The notes under the pieces were generated by a model. The model had not been told where the DNA came from, did not search any database, and saw only the letters and a list, made by a program, of their open reading frames with translations. Below are positions 1 through 12,199 of a DNA stretch of 64,000 nucleotides, piece by piece. Each line of letters starts with the position of its first letter. The stretch's first letter is position 1. A program made the position numbers and the translations under genes. Location of the stretch: the NCBI GenBank assembly GCA_039881145.1, contig JAYKKI010000005.1, positions 29,555,501-29,619,500 on the forward strand, read 5' to 3'. Source of the DNA: Druceiella hillmani. Taxonomy: Eukaryota; Arthropoda; Insecta; Lepidoptera; Hepialidae.

Positions 1-898
1 TTTTTTTGAGACATTGTTAAGTAAAGGTATTTTTATATTGAGTAGTGTAAGTGAGAATATGCATTTGCAGACGAAGGGCGATTTTGAAACAATTTATTCC
101 CGTATACATAATCAATTTGTCATGCTTGGTATTTAACAATGATGAAATAATTAAAGTATTGAATACATAATTTACCAATCATTGAAAATCAGAATTTTTG
201 TGCAATAATCCCACAGATCAATTTTGACATTTACTGCGATTGCATTCCATATATTAAAATGAGAACTTCCATCAAATATCCAAAACTATATAAAGATAAT
301 TTTGCCAACGAATTTCTACCGGGCTGAGATTTCAAACTTACATGGCTCGAAAAAGGTTGCAAACACTACTACTAAATACTACTACTAATCTAATAGAGAG
401 CCAGTTTCAAAAAATAACAAACATTACTCTGTAAATAGTCAAACTTTACCCAGCTGTCACTGTTCTTGATTATGTCTTAATGATATATTAGTTAAAAGTG
501 ATTTATTTATTAATTCCAAGACAATTCATATTCACAAAATAAGTTACAATCACTTAAGAGTATAATAAAATAATAAAACGTTAAAAGTCTATAACACTGT
601 GTGTGCGCAAAAAGGTTAAATTATTTACACGTGCATTTTTAATGGTAACTTGTGTTAATGAATTTATTACATAAGATATTGAACAATTAGTAATGTTAGT
701 TTTAACTTAGAATTTATCTTATTTTATACATGATGAATTCTGTTTTAGGTGGACTTAAATTTACAAACAATACTTTTTTTATTTCTTTTTAAATATTAAT
801 AACTTCTTTTCAAAAATATCGAAAGAAGGACGTTTAGAAACAATATAGTTATGCAATCGGTATATTCCAGTTATAAGGTAGAAAAAGAGGTATTATTG
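1..898. other. AT-rich non-coding stretch
   Basis: I see no coding signal or recognisable repeat family. There is a short imperfect ACT trinucleotide run near 366-388. The right end abuts the C-terminal remnant of a LINE reverse transcriptase. Confidence 0.5.
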
Positions 899-1144
899 TT
901 ATAAAATTAGGATTACAAATAATATTACTGAAGACTGAATCGGGGATGGAATTTGAATAGAAAGGAGAATGGGACAGTGAATATGCGAATGTATGATTTT
1001 ATATAAAAATAATAGATCGGCGCTTTTTCTCCGTGTAGCTAGTGATGGCAAATTGAATATCTGTAGTCGTAGATTTCGTAGGATTTGTGTTCTCGACCAA
1101 GATGAAACATGTAGTAAAGTATACTCAGAAACCGTTTTTGTCAC
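899..1144 (-). pseudogene. C-terminal fragment of LINE reverse transcriptase
   Basis: An 81-codon open frame that continues a coding match starting near 1210 (ESHNERIEIVTKTVSEY). The segment LPSLATRRKSADLLFLYKI and the following HCPILLS are the conserved post-RT region of jockey/CR1-type ORF2 proteins, in which two helices precede the stop. It has no start of its own; the Met is internal. It is a retroelement remnant, not a host gene. Confidence 0.8.
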
Positions 1145-1230
1145 TATTTCAATTCTCTCATTGTGTGATTCATAGTGTGACGTCCAAATAAGTAACCCAC
1201 ATTCAAGAATACCTTTAATTAGAAAATAAC

Positions 1231-1234
<4 letters not shown>

Positions 1235-1295
<61 letters not shown>

Positions 1296-1297
1296 CA

Positions 1298-1341
<44 letters not shown>

Positions 1342-1375
1342 TGTGTGTGTGTGTGTGTGTGTATGAGTGTGTGTA
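1235..1375. repeat. composite microsatellite (AT)n-(GT)n-(GCGT)n-(GT)n
   Basis: A run of AT up to about 1276, then GT to about 1294, then GCGT/GCAT tetranucleotides to about 1340, then GT again. The block order suggests successive expansion of point-mutated dinucleotides. It sits inside the LINE remnant between the RT palm block and the C-terminal block. The open frames here (poly YIYI and THTH) are artefacts. Confidence 0.95.
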
Positions 1376-1960
1376 CGTAAAAACGATGTGTCAGTTAATT
1401 CAGCCGCCCAACATGTAGTGCAATAAAATTTCATTTTGTACAGCAATAAAGGATATAATAAGGCAATTGTCGATAGTCAGAAACATCCTGTTAGAAGTGC
1501 ACCACTCGACTCGAATCGGTTTCGTTGTAAGTTTACATAGTCTTTAATGTCGTTGAAAATGGTGTAGATCTACCTTAATAAATTCTCATAGATGCGATAA
1601 CGTTCGAGATTTGTGCGGAGTAATGAATGATTGACCTTGTCACAGGCTTTCGAAAAGTCCGTATTAATAGAGCTAACCTGCGATTTTTTGCAAAATTTCT
1701 TTGAAACAGAACCATGTCAATTGAACCATGTCAACACATTGAGAATAAAAAGTGTTTTATAAAAGTGATTCAAGTAATTTAGCAAAGGCCGATATGATAT
1801 AGGTAGGTCCGTAGTTCTTACATTGATTTTCGTCATCTAATTTGTAAAATAATGTAGACAGTTTACATTTTTAACCCACTAAGTTAAAAATATACCTGAT
1901 TTAGAGGATTTATTGAATTGGATACATAGTTGGAAACCCAACTATACAGATTCCCTACTA

Positions 1961-3404
1961 ACGTAAATAGCGCCCAAGCAGTGACAATGAATGGGAAAAT
2001 TTGAGGTACACTTACCAGAATTGACTAAGTTTTTAAAGCCGAAATAATTTAAAATATTTCTCAAAAATCGTTAACATATGAGAATACTGAGCCGTTGTAT
2101 TTCACGGTCACTAGAATTGAGCTATAACTTTTTGTTATTAACATATTTCCCCATTCTGGACAAGAAAACATACAAGCGGAATAAGTCGCTTGATGCAACA
2201 GAATATTACCAGAGATACTTTGAAGAAAGGAAGGATTACGCAAAGAAAAAAATACCACATAAAAACGACTAAGTGCATGTCTGAAAAAATATGAAAAAGG
2301 ATTCTGCAGTGTGCATAAAAGTTATAATCCCTTGAATCTTTTCAGCTTGATTTTTTTCTTGAATCTTTTAATCAAATATTGGTATAAAATTTTTCCCATC
2401 TTTTGAGTACATTGTTGAATTTTTTGAAAAAAGAAATGCGTAATGTAATGTACATTACTTTAAAGCTTTACGTCTAAAAAAGTAAGTAATGTATAATAGG
2501 TAAAATTAGTCAATGCTAAAGGTAATTATCGTGCTTAATTAAATTCAAAAATATTCAGGACGATAAAACTTACAACTTTATGTAAAATGCCAATTTTATA
2601 TATTTCCACAGGAACCACTCATTGTGAATAGATACTTAAACAATAGAAATTACAATAGTCTTTTTTCCTATATGTGTGTTTAACTATTTCATTAAATTTG
2701 AAAGATTTAATTTCTTCTTTCTTTCGCAACTTTTTTAATTGATTTCTGCAGCATAAAATTTTATGTTACGTTAAGAAGAATCTGATAATGAAATGAGATT
2801 GAATAAACCATTTTCTTTATCAAAAAATGTACCCAAGAAATGTATTAACTGTCCCTTTATTATAATTTATGTATAGCTTTCATTTCGATTTTTTAAGAAA
2901 AATTTTTCTTATAAAATTATATTTTTCATACACATTATTTTTTTCATTTTGAAATACGTTCAAGCGGTGGTTAAAAACGTGTATTGAATAAAATTACACA
3001 TTATTTAATAGTTTTCTTGTAAAGATATACTTTAAACAATTCCATGTCGTCTTGCTATATGGATATATAAAAGTTTTTACTACCTATAATTTTTACTTAC
3101 GAAGTGTTCCGTTATAGACTAAACATAAAGAAACATGAGCATACTTATACTTCAAGATCCAGAAAAGAGCCCAGATGACCAATATTTATAGCTAGATTTT
3201 TTATAGAAACTTGTATAATTAACAAAATCCATAATTTTTTTGTGTTTTTAAACGTATCCTTTCCCCCAAATCATCCTTGCCTATTTATTTTACGTCAAAT
3301 CTATTTTTTGAAATATTTTCAAATGTCCAATTCAAGTAATTTCAGTATTTGATTATATCTATTTATCTTTGCCTTCTTACATTTAATGTTTGTCGTTATA
3401 ATTT
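1961..3404. other. AT-rich non-coding stretch
   Basis: I recognise no coding or repeat signature. Short open frames at 2061-2272 overlap on opposite strands and have no family resemblance. A short palindrome (AAGAAAAATTTTTCTT) lies near 2894. Confidence 0.45.
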
Positions 3405-3775
3405 AATTTTTAGGGTTCCGTACCTCAAAAGGAAAAAAGGAAACTTTCTATGATCACTTCCTTGTCCATCTGTCGGTGTGTCAAAACCCTTTTTCTCAAG
3501 AACGTGAAGGTATCAAGTTGGAATTAATATGTTAAAATACGTAGATCTACAGTTACTTGGAGCTGTAAAAGATCAAGCTTCTAATTCAACTCAATGAAGA
3601 AAAACCCTAAAATTTCGACCTATTATGCCACGTATTTTGACACTAACAAATTTATTAAGGCCTATAGGGTACTTCCCCTTTACCTAGAGTCCTGAAATTC
3701 AACAAGAAGCAAGGTCTCACAACTCAAGTAAAGAAAAAAATTCGAAAAACGTTAAATTTGTAGTTATATCAATTA
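3405..3775 (+). repeat. dispersed repeat beginning TAGGGTTCCGTACCTC, copy 1
   Basis: The segment opens with TAGGGTTCCGTACCTCAAAA, runs through a CTTGTCCATCTGTCGG-type block and TTTCTCAAGAACGTGAAGG, and continues to GGCCTATAGGGTACTTCCCC and an AAGCAAGGTCTCAC block. From memory, this order of blocks recurs as a high-copy interspersed repeat in several insect genomes; I know of no agreed function and no protein. A second, shorter and more diverged copy is at 8606-8720 in this window, which directly supports repeat status. The limits are approximate and I see no terminal inverted repeats. Confidence 0.65.
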
Positions 3776-5500
3776 AAAAAATTTTAAGTATGCGCGTGTC
3801 AAAGATAAATTAGGCAATATATTTTCGTTCCAAAAATTCAATTTTGTAAATAGTTTAATAGGAATATTATATACTAATAAATATTACACTATATAAATAA
3901 TATTACTCTATATAAATATATTACACTTATAAATATTACAATAAATATTATTATAACCACCTAAATATGTACAGAATCCTCATAGTGCGAGTTCCACTAG
4001 TACTTGATAAGTTTTATTTATCATTTCTTTGATCTACTGACGATATTTTTATTGCATCGCTCCAAAGATTCCAAGTTTATACGTTTTTTTTTAAAATACT
4101 TTTATAATTTGTTATTCCTGTTGCTTAACCCACTCAGTATAAACTCGTATATGAGTTGTTTTGGGAAATGTAATTCCATCCATTATCTTAAAAATGAAAT
4201 TAAATAATGATTTTATTTCATATCTTTATTCCATATGGTTATTTGATTAATATTAGTATTATTATTAATGAAAGTTTATAATATGTAAATCAAGCAACAA
4301 TATCAATCGAAAAAGTTATACATGTCAAAGGTGGCATTCCTCTCATCATTGTTTTCACCAGTTCAACAAAACGTCAGAGTTTGCGTTACATTAGATAACA
4401 GTGAAATTTATGACATGTGGAAAATTAATTGTACTATTCCGTGTACATTTTTTTCACCCAGTTTCATCCACAAATACGTCAAAAAGTCTATACATCTCGG
4501 GTCACGTCATCAAGATACAAACTGACGCACATTACTCACGGTCGCCGCAAAATTGCGATTCTGCTTCGCTTGAACAGAACTCACACGAGCGGACGGTTTT
4601 CGAATCTGGATTATATCTCACAATTTACTTTTTTTAAAGTGTTAAGTGACATTAAAATTGTAGTACCCATAATTATATTAGAAATTGATACAGAAATTTC
4701 CTTAGTGATCCATGGTTTTCATTATGTAAAGTACCATATATGGGAAACAAATCCATTGAATCGATTGTGAAAACAATAAATATTTCTAGTTCCTATGAAG
4801 ACTGACTTGAAAAAAATAGATACTTTTGTAGTTTGAACTTTTTTTTTGCAATAAATATAGTAGAATTCCCTTAACCTAATTTAAATTATTTTAATATTCC
4901 AGTAGTTACCAATCAAGACTCAGTGTCATTGTGTAGATACGAAATCGAGAAAATGAAAATTGTATATTGAAATTTTCTTATTAACCATTTAAACATTTAA
5001 GGATACATAATATTTCTATTGAATTATAGGCATTTGTCTTTCACTATCTAAATATTGTATATTTCATGGACGCAAAAATATTGTGAATTTCACAATAATA
5101 TTTTGATTTCATTACTAGTAATGATGTATTATTGTAAAAGTAGATCTTTTTAGTATTTGTCTTCTAAATACAGCTTACGAGAAATATTAATGCCGAATTA
5201 AAATTTTCTGCGTTATGGCGTTCTTAATTCTTTTATTTATCTGGATTGTTTACAATATGGGTCTAAAAATGATAATTTTGACTGTGTGATAAAATTTTTC
5301 CGAGATTGAATAATTCGGAAAAAGCTATTTTTTTTATTTTAATCGTCTCTTAATTTCGTTGTGCAAATATTAAGTGTAGCTCGTTCTATTTGTTTAAAAT
5401 TTATTCTGATGTTCCAAATACGTTTCTAATAAAATATTCTTCAGCTCATCTCACTTTTATTGTTATCTGCAAAAACGTTACTATATTTTGTAACTTTTAA
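3776..5500. other. AT-rich stretch with simple TATAAATATTA-type repetition
   Basis: Positions 3845-3955 consist of loosely repeated TATAAATATTAC-like units. The open frames at 4322-4770 overlap in three frames and show no family motif. Nothing else is recognised. Confidence 0.45.
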
Positions 5501-5533
5501 AAAAAATTTACAGCATATTTTTTCTCCGAAAAT

Positions 5534-5932
5534 TTATTACAATTAATTTATTTTTAATAAAATGTGTCCTATGAACTCAGATATTGCCGTAAAACGAACA
5601 TAATGTATCTCAAGATAACATGTGTTTAAAAAAGAAGTAGAAATAAAGCTATTTAAATTAAACTACACTTATTGTAATAGATACGAAAAATTTTTTTGGC
5701 ATATTTATTAAAAATAATTTAATTACAATAAAGTGTATCCTATGAAATTAAATATTGCCGTGAAATGAGAAATTTATCTCAAGATAAATTTATGTTTAAA
5801 AATGCTGAGAATAAAGTTAAATTGTTATTTATTGTATTTTAATAAGATATATCCTATTAAATGATAAATATATTATATCTCAAGATAATATGTATTTAAA
5901 AAGAAAGTGGGAATAAAATTATTTAAATTAAA
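5534..5932. repeat. three degenerate tandem units of about 110-165 bp
   Basis: Three successive blocks share the same ordered words: TCCTAT, then (in units 1 and 2) ATATTGCCGT, then ATCTCAAGATAA, then TGT.TTTAAAAA, then AATAAA and ATTTAAATTAA. Unit 1 is about 5534-5664, unit 2 about 5704-5822 and unit 3 about 5829-5932. Unit 3 lacks the GCCGT word. ATCTCAAGATAA is the best conserved piece (5617, 5776, 5877 vicinities). Either an old local tandem duplication or a piece of a satellite-like repeat. Confidence 0.75.
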
Positions 5933-6093
5933 ATAAATTTTTCCACTTATCACTTATCTTTACATTTTCGGTAGACTAATACCGCACTATTAGTGGGTTT
6001 AGTTATAAGATCTCTTGTACGTGTCTTATAGTGAGAACAGTTACTTAACTCAAAAAAGGTATACTTTTTCAAAATAATTATTTAGTATATTTA

Positions 6094-6159
6094 TTAGTAT
6101 AATTATTACATATATTTATCTACTATTTAGTATAATTATTACATATATTTATCTACTAT
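6094..6159. repeat. perfect 33-bp tandem duplication (2 copies)
   Basis: 6094-6126 and 6127-6159 are identical, starting TTAGTATAATTATTACATAT and ending ATCTACTAT. No sequence divergence between copies is visible, so the duplication is recent or gene-converted. Confidence 0.9.
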
Positions 6160-7226
6160 CGCTTAGCTATTATTACGTATTTAAAAAAAACATGCTTTAA
6201 GCATTTTTCCCACAAATTTGGACGAAATTTTAGTTTTAAAATCCCAGACAAATACTAATAAATTAAAACTTGTAGTGTCAAATGCTATCAGTTATTTTGG
6301 AACATTTACTGAACTACTATCTTCGTATCAAAAGTCAACGTGTCGTTATAGCTAAATATTGCCACGGTCCTGCGTCCGAAAGGATCGAGTTCAAGAAAAA
6401 TTCACGCCCCTTATCATCGACTCCGTTTTGTTTCACTGCCTATTTCGTAGCGATACACGTTATTGTGATTTACCCAATATTTATCAAGTCGCCGTTGTAA
6501 AAATGAATAAGATCTCCGTTTAAGTCTGTAAAGCTCATATACGTAAAGTAAAAGCAAACATTAAGAAATTACAAAGGGGTAATTTTTACTGATACCATTT
6601 ATAGATATATGTTGCGATGTATTCCACATTTATTGCATGTATTATTAATATACGCGGCGTTACGAAAAGCTGAAACAATAAATTTTAAACTAAGTAACAA
6701 TTAACTGCTAGAATTGAAGATTGAGAGTAACGTGGCGGCATGTCTTTATCGTATTATTTAGAAATGTAACAAGTTTATATCAATTGCTAGCCATATATAT
6801 ACCTACAAAGAAATTTCGAAATATCAAATGTAATAGTAATCTTAACAATGGATAGATTGGAAATGGAAAGTATTATTAACAGCATACTATTAAAAAACCT
6901 CCTTCCTCTGTGTACATTAGAAAGCAAAATCTATGCAAAGTGAGAACTATATTCGTGATATATATGCGTAAATTATGTGTTTAAGTAATACTTTTATATA
7001 TTACTATATTTCGACATTTTTTTTAATTTTTTAAGTGGTCTTCTAGTCTGAAAATAAAATATTTTCGGGGCACATAATTCATGTCAATTAATTTATTTTA
7101 CACGACGTACTTCGTACTTCGATACGTTATATCGATACGATTACGTACTTCGAGATGTTATAAGCAAGAACTAAGAAAACATAAAATATAAGCAATATAA
7201 CTAGTGGAACGATATAACTTAACCCC

Positions 7227-7277
<51 letters not shown>

Positions 7278-8605
7278 TTAATTTAATAAAAAATGTTTGT
7301 TTTTGATATACGTGTATTTTAATTCTTACAGGTATTAATCTGTCTAGTGCATCTTAGTCGTGAGCTAAAGTAGCTAAATGCAGCGGAAGAAAATTGAATT
7401 TGGTGTTAAATAAAATATTAGACGATGCCGCAGGGTAGGGTACATGAACATGCTACTAATATCAGAGATGGTGGTACATCTAGATTACATTACACTTATT
7501 CAAGGTGGGAAAAAGTATAAATCTATCAGCTTGTGAAGCGCAGTCGGAGCGACTGCCGGTATCGAGTGGCATTTCATAAGGCTGTTTTATTTAAATTATT
7601 CACAAAATTTTTGTGGGACAATATTTATAAAATTAACGACACTAACGAATCTGTTGATTATTTGTACACCTCAATAAACAATGTTTTGACTAGCCGTGGT
7701 CCGAATAAAAATCTTTTAAAAAGATCATTATCCAATATACCAAATCCTTTTTCCGTAAATGATTTAAAAATACGGTTCAAGTTGTGCTTGCGAAGTATTA
7801 TTTTTTGGTGCAAATAAGAAAATATTTCAAACACAACACAATAAACCACCACTATTAATAATTAGTATCTATGACCGTTATGCCTAGAAGTTGTAGACGT
7901 TTTCAAATGTTGTCTTAGGAACAAGTAGGCACACTATTAACACACAGAAAATATACTGGTCGAAAAGGTAATGAAGCCATTGTAAAAGTAAAATATTTTA
8001 AAGCCATACGTTTGATATTTAAATCTGAACTTATTATTAGATGTTTTGACCCGTGCGCATTGATTCAACAACTACACATATGATATGTTGTCTTACCTTA
8101 TTGTGCGCGATGAGCATATGTGAACCGAATTTTAAAATTTTTTTCTATATTGTCCTAGGAGTAAAAAATGTTTGTGCCATATAGACACAAAGTGAAGAAG
8201 CCATTGTCTGTTTCTTTTCTATCAATTTATTTGTACGCCCATCACATGGAAAATATTAAGTCAATTTAAAAGTCGTATTTAATACTGTGTACTTTAAGAT
8301 TCTAAAAATAGCAATGTATATATTATCTTAACATATTTTTGAAAATTCTACAACCTATAGAAAAAAATATTAATTTATGAAAAAACAGCACCAAATTAAA
8401 ATATAAAAACATTACATTTAACATTTTTATTGTATTTTTAAACTGATTAAAACAATATTTAAATGCATCGATGTTTTAATACACCTTTTGACTGATTCCA
8501 GTTGATTGTGCTTGAAATGAGTGGAATTCTATCAAGATAGATCTGTATTTAATAGACCACACGAACGTAGTTGTGAGCGGGCAAAAGCTAGCAATAAAAT
8601 GTGGT
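6160..8605. other. AT-rich non-coding stretch with one weak coding-like frame
   Basis: It holds an (AT)n microsatellite at 7233-7272 and a 94-codon frame at 7533-7817 that contains WDNIYKINDTNESVDYLYTS. This is faintly like the linker of LINE ORF2 proteins but too weak to call. The GC-richer island at 6350-6490 has no recognised content. Confidence 0.4.
7233..7272. repeat. (AT)n microsatellite
   Basis: An uninterrupted AT dinucleotide run of about 20 units. Confidence 0.95.
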
Positions 8606-8720
8606 AATTTTTAGAGTGCCCTACCTCTAAATTAAAAACATGACTTTTTCAGAATTACTCACTTGTCTATCTGTTGGTTACAACCGGTTTTCTCAGAAAC
8701 TGTTTCACATCTTTCGAAAC
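8606..8720 (+). repeat. dispersed repeat, copy 2 (diverged, partial)
   Basis: It aligns by eye with the start of the 3405 repeat: ATTTTTAGAGTGCCCTACCTC, then an ACTTGTCTATCTGTTGG block and TTTTCTCAGAAACTG, in the same order and spacing. The downstream blocks of copy 1 are absent, so this copy is truncated. Confidence 0.6.
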
Positions 8721-11700
8721 GAATAATCTTTGGAAACCTGTTGTTTGGTTTTAAAAGTAATTGTTTTGTTTATATGATAAAAGAACAGTTATTTTTGAAA
8801 TGGAATATTGGCATATTTTAACAATAAGCTTTACTGGATATATTGAGCTATTTGTTTTGTAATTTGTTATAAATAAAAGTTAGTAAATATTGCTTTGTTT
8901 TTTCCAAATTTTAAAGCACAATGAAAATAACGGAGAAAGTGAAACTTTTAGAAGTATTAAAAAGTAGTATTGAAAACTAGGGGAGTTCGTCCTCTCCGCA
9001 TAAAAACAGTCCACTCGGCGTTTGCGAATTGTATATCAGCGCATCGAACACAATTTATTATCCAACTTTCTAACAAGCTCGTTACTACCGTCAACCTAAA
9101 GACATTTTCAAGGGAATTGTTATATTTGAAGAAAATAAAAAGATTTCATACGTCGAAGTGATATTCATTTATAGTAAAGTTTTTCATTTACTTATTTTTA
9201 GGGAAAGTTCAAATTCTCTATTAAAGAGTTAGAAATGCTATATTAAAGAATCATGAAATTTGGCAACGTTATTACTGCATATTATAGTAGTTAACATTTC
9301 AAAATATTTATAGGGTAATTTTATAGATGACAAAATAAGTGGACGATATTTTTTTGTACCCCATTTTGGTCATTGTTCGAAAAGGCTAGTTATAATTTTT
9401 TTTTAATTTTAAATGACATATCCACATAGATTTGCAACAGAATGGACAAAAAATGTATAAATATGAACTATATCGGAGCTGTGTGTATATATATACGTAT
9501 GTGTGTATGTACTCTTGGTGCACTTCTTAAATCTCGTCAAAATTGAACGGAGTATCCGATTACCTTTGAATTTATTTTCTTTCATGGTGCTTAGGCATAA
9601 ATAACAACTGATTTAAAATTTTTAAAAACCGTACCGTCCGTAAGATGCAAGATCTAAAATTTGAATTTTATATTGTATAAGAACTTGAAAAAAACTTAAT
9701 GATTTCGAATCGACTGTATTTTAAACTTTTCATTTTAATACATATGTTCTTGCTTAAAATCAGAATAGCAGTTACATATGTTTCATGAAAAACTGAATTG
9801 TTCATATATTGAAGTGTCACTGGCCCGTTCGCAAATAAATGTGTAAGAGCCATATTCGTGCAATAAAACACGGCTGTCACATTGCTATCATTTATATGAT
9901 TATGGTTTTTGGTAATTCAGATTTGAGTGTTCAATTTTGTTTGTGTAATTAATTTGGTAAAAAAAATTATTTTTCATCGGCCATCAAAAATTAGTTTTTC
10001 ATCTCTCTATATATATACATATATATAAAGAGATGAACAACTAATTTAAAAATAAACAAATTATGTCAACATTAAGGAAATTTTATTAAATTTTAGAAAA
10101 TTAATGATTCATATAGCTTTAATGGAAATAATTTTAACTATTGTTTCGATAATTAAATGTTGGCGGCGTACTTATCTCGATTGTTTCCTATTCTAGGCCT
10201 TCTGTGTAGATTCGCTGATTAGTACCCGGATCCTAGAGGGGTTAATAAATAATTTAATTATCAAAATGATATAAAAAAGTGATATAAGAAATCATTATTC
10301 TTGTATACATTCCCGAAGACACGTTTCAACACATACTAAATGTCTATGCGAACTATATTTACATTCAGCTTACTGTGACACCACACGTTAAATTAGTTAA
10401 TTTTCATTATAAATTAGGTTGTCATAGATGCCCTTCTTTATTATCTAGTTTAGCTGGTTGGCAAATGAAAAAGATACAATCAAGCATCTGATATAGATGT
10501 TCGTCTCGATAAAAATTAGCAAGCTAGCAATGATGAAATTTTTCATGATAGTGATACGAAGAATCGTCAAGATTTACTCGGGGAAGGAAACAAGTTCTTG
10601 GTCTTTTAAGTTTTCTTTAAATTTTAAAAATTAAATTTTTTTTTGTGAAAGTGATAATTTATTAAAAATATGAAGAATATAAATTTTCGGGCCGTCTAAT
10701 TTTTTTTTAGAAAAATATTTCAATTTTCCATTTTAAGGTAAGATTATGTCGTCTTTAGTTATGTCTGATTAGATTATCATTACTTATATCATCGAAACTC
10801 ATTCTCACCACCTTTCAATCAACGAATTGCAATTAACGAATTTTATGGAAAAAAAAATTGTGGAATAATTTTTTTTAATTACATTTTACCACTGAAAATT
10901 AGAAAACTGCATTTGTTTTATTTAATTTTTAAAAATATAGAAGTAACAGATAAAAAGTGTTTAAAGATTTTATTGAATCTATACAATTCCAGCTTTAAAA
11001 AATATATATTTTATTTAATTTTAATGTAACAATTTTTCGTGAGATTAAAGTTGATTAAATTTTGTTTTATTTTATTATATGTGAAGGAAGAAGAAGTACA
11101 AACTATCTGAAATATGGTTTAAACTTTAATCAAGAAATAAGTTTGTTTTTTAACATTTCCACAAAAAACGAAGAAAAATAAATTAATTTACAAATTTTTA
11201 TTTAAATACGAATATAAACGAGAAATTGTTAATATAAATAAAGGAGACAATATTTTGTTTGAAGAAGAAATAAAACAAAACATATATAATTAACTAAAAT
11301 TAAATAACGCTACAATTACATACCACAAGTTATCTATGTAAGGCGCTCTAGTAAACTAATTTTGACAAAGAATGAATAAATCAAAATTAAAATTAAAATC
11401 ATTCGTGTAATTGCTGTGTTTGCATTTTACGAAACTTTTCTTCACACCTGATGAACTTCCTAAGATCTCGAGAAAAAATATCTCTTTAACAAGAGCGTTT
11501 GTACGTGTGTTATCGACGTGAAATACGAGACAGCTACGAGTTACAAGTTAAAGAGTTTGTATATATGTCTGACTAAACAAAGTATTTACTAATTCATATT
11601 TCTTAAAATAATTTGTAGCCGCCGATAAATGCTGACGATTTTTATGAAGACCTCTATTTTCCCAATACTATCTCTTTCTTTATATTCTTAATATTGTCAG

Positions 11701-12199
11701 AATAAGTGGCTTATAGTGAATTCCAGACAATAATATCATATTCAGTAGCGTTGCACAAGGTTAAGCATGTTTAAATACTTTGACTTTTCTTGATACGAAC
11801 CCAAGCACTCAATAGTCTTTAGATAAAATCTACCCGATATGCAAATAAAAAAGGCAGTATAGTATTAAAAATGACACCAAAATGACGCATGCCGTTAACT
11901 TTATTAAGAAAGTTACCACTATTGGCTATCTAATGATTTCTGTTTTTTTTATTAGTGGAAGTGATTTGTTTACATATCGAGTAATTTAAATGCGGTTTAT
12001 TTTATGCCATGCCATGCCGGTTTATTGTATGCAAAAGTATATAATTTCATATTATCTGCACACATTCAAATATTACAATTTCAGAAAACCCATTTAATTT
12101 GATTGCTTGCTGCTTATTAGTGAAGTATGAAATGAATGCCTAAGCAGATTGCTTTCTATGCATTGAATGCTAGTTTTTGTATCACAATTAGGAGATCAA
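8721..12199. other. AT-rich non-coding stretch
   Basis: No coding or retroelement signature seen. The one notable structure is the inverted repeat at 9988-10047. Short frames at 8970-9161 and 9668-9880 look like chance. Confidence 0.45.
9988..10047. repeat. inverted repeat, 19-bp arms, 22-nt AT spacer
   Basis: Arms 9988-10006 and 10029-10047 (AAATTAGTTTTTCATCTCT against its complement) differ by one base. The spacer is mostly AT and can extend the stem partly. Confidence 0.8.

Larger units (their letters stand above)
899..1960 (-). mobile_element. decayed non-LTR retrotransposon (jockey/CR1-like RT), split by a microsatellite
   Basis: Read on the minus strand. Around 1570-1700 the frame gives a block containing INTDFSKACDKVNHSLL, which matches RT palm motif A of LINEs (usual form YTDFSKAFDKVNHSLL); the first catalytic Asp is present. 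Further along, 1144-1210 reads LIKGILECGLLIWTSHYESH and 899-1144 reads on through LPSLATRRKSADLLFLYKI, the typical C-terminal region after RT in jockey/CR1-type elements. The YADD block should lie between them, but that space is occupied by frameshifted sequence and an (AT)n(GT)n(GCGT)n microsatellite at 1235-1375. Upstream of 1700 the frame decays quickly, so the 5' end near 1960 is a guess. The C-terminal part is open for 81 codons, but the element as a whole is broken and presumably inert. The superfamily is well supported; the clade is not. Confidence 0.8.

Noticed and set aside
4322..4770. Three overlapping plus-strand frames
   Set aside because: They occupy different frames of the same DNA and none shows a family motif.
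7533..7817. 94-codon frame with a faint LINE-linker look (WDNIYKINDTNES)
   Set aside because: The resemblance is limited to one short stretch, with no supporting blocks before or after on the same strand.
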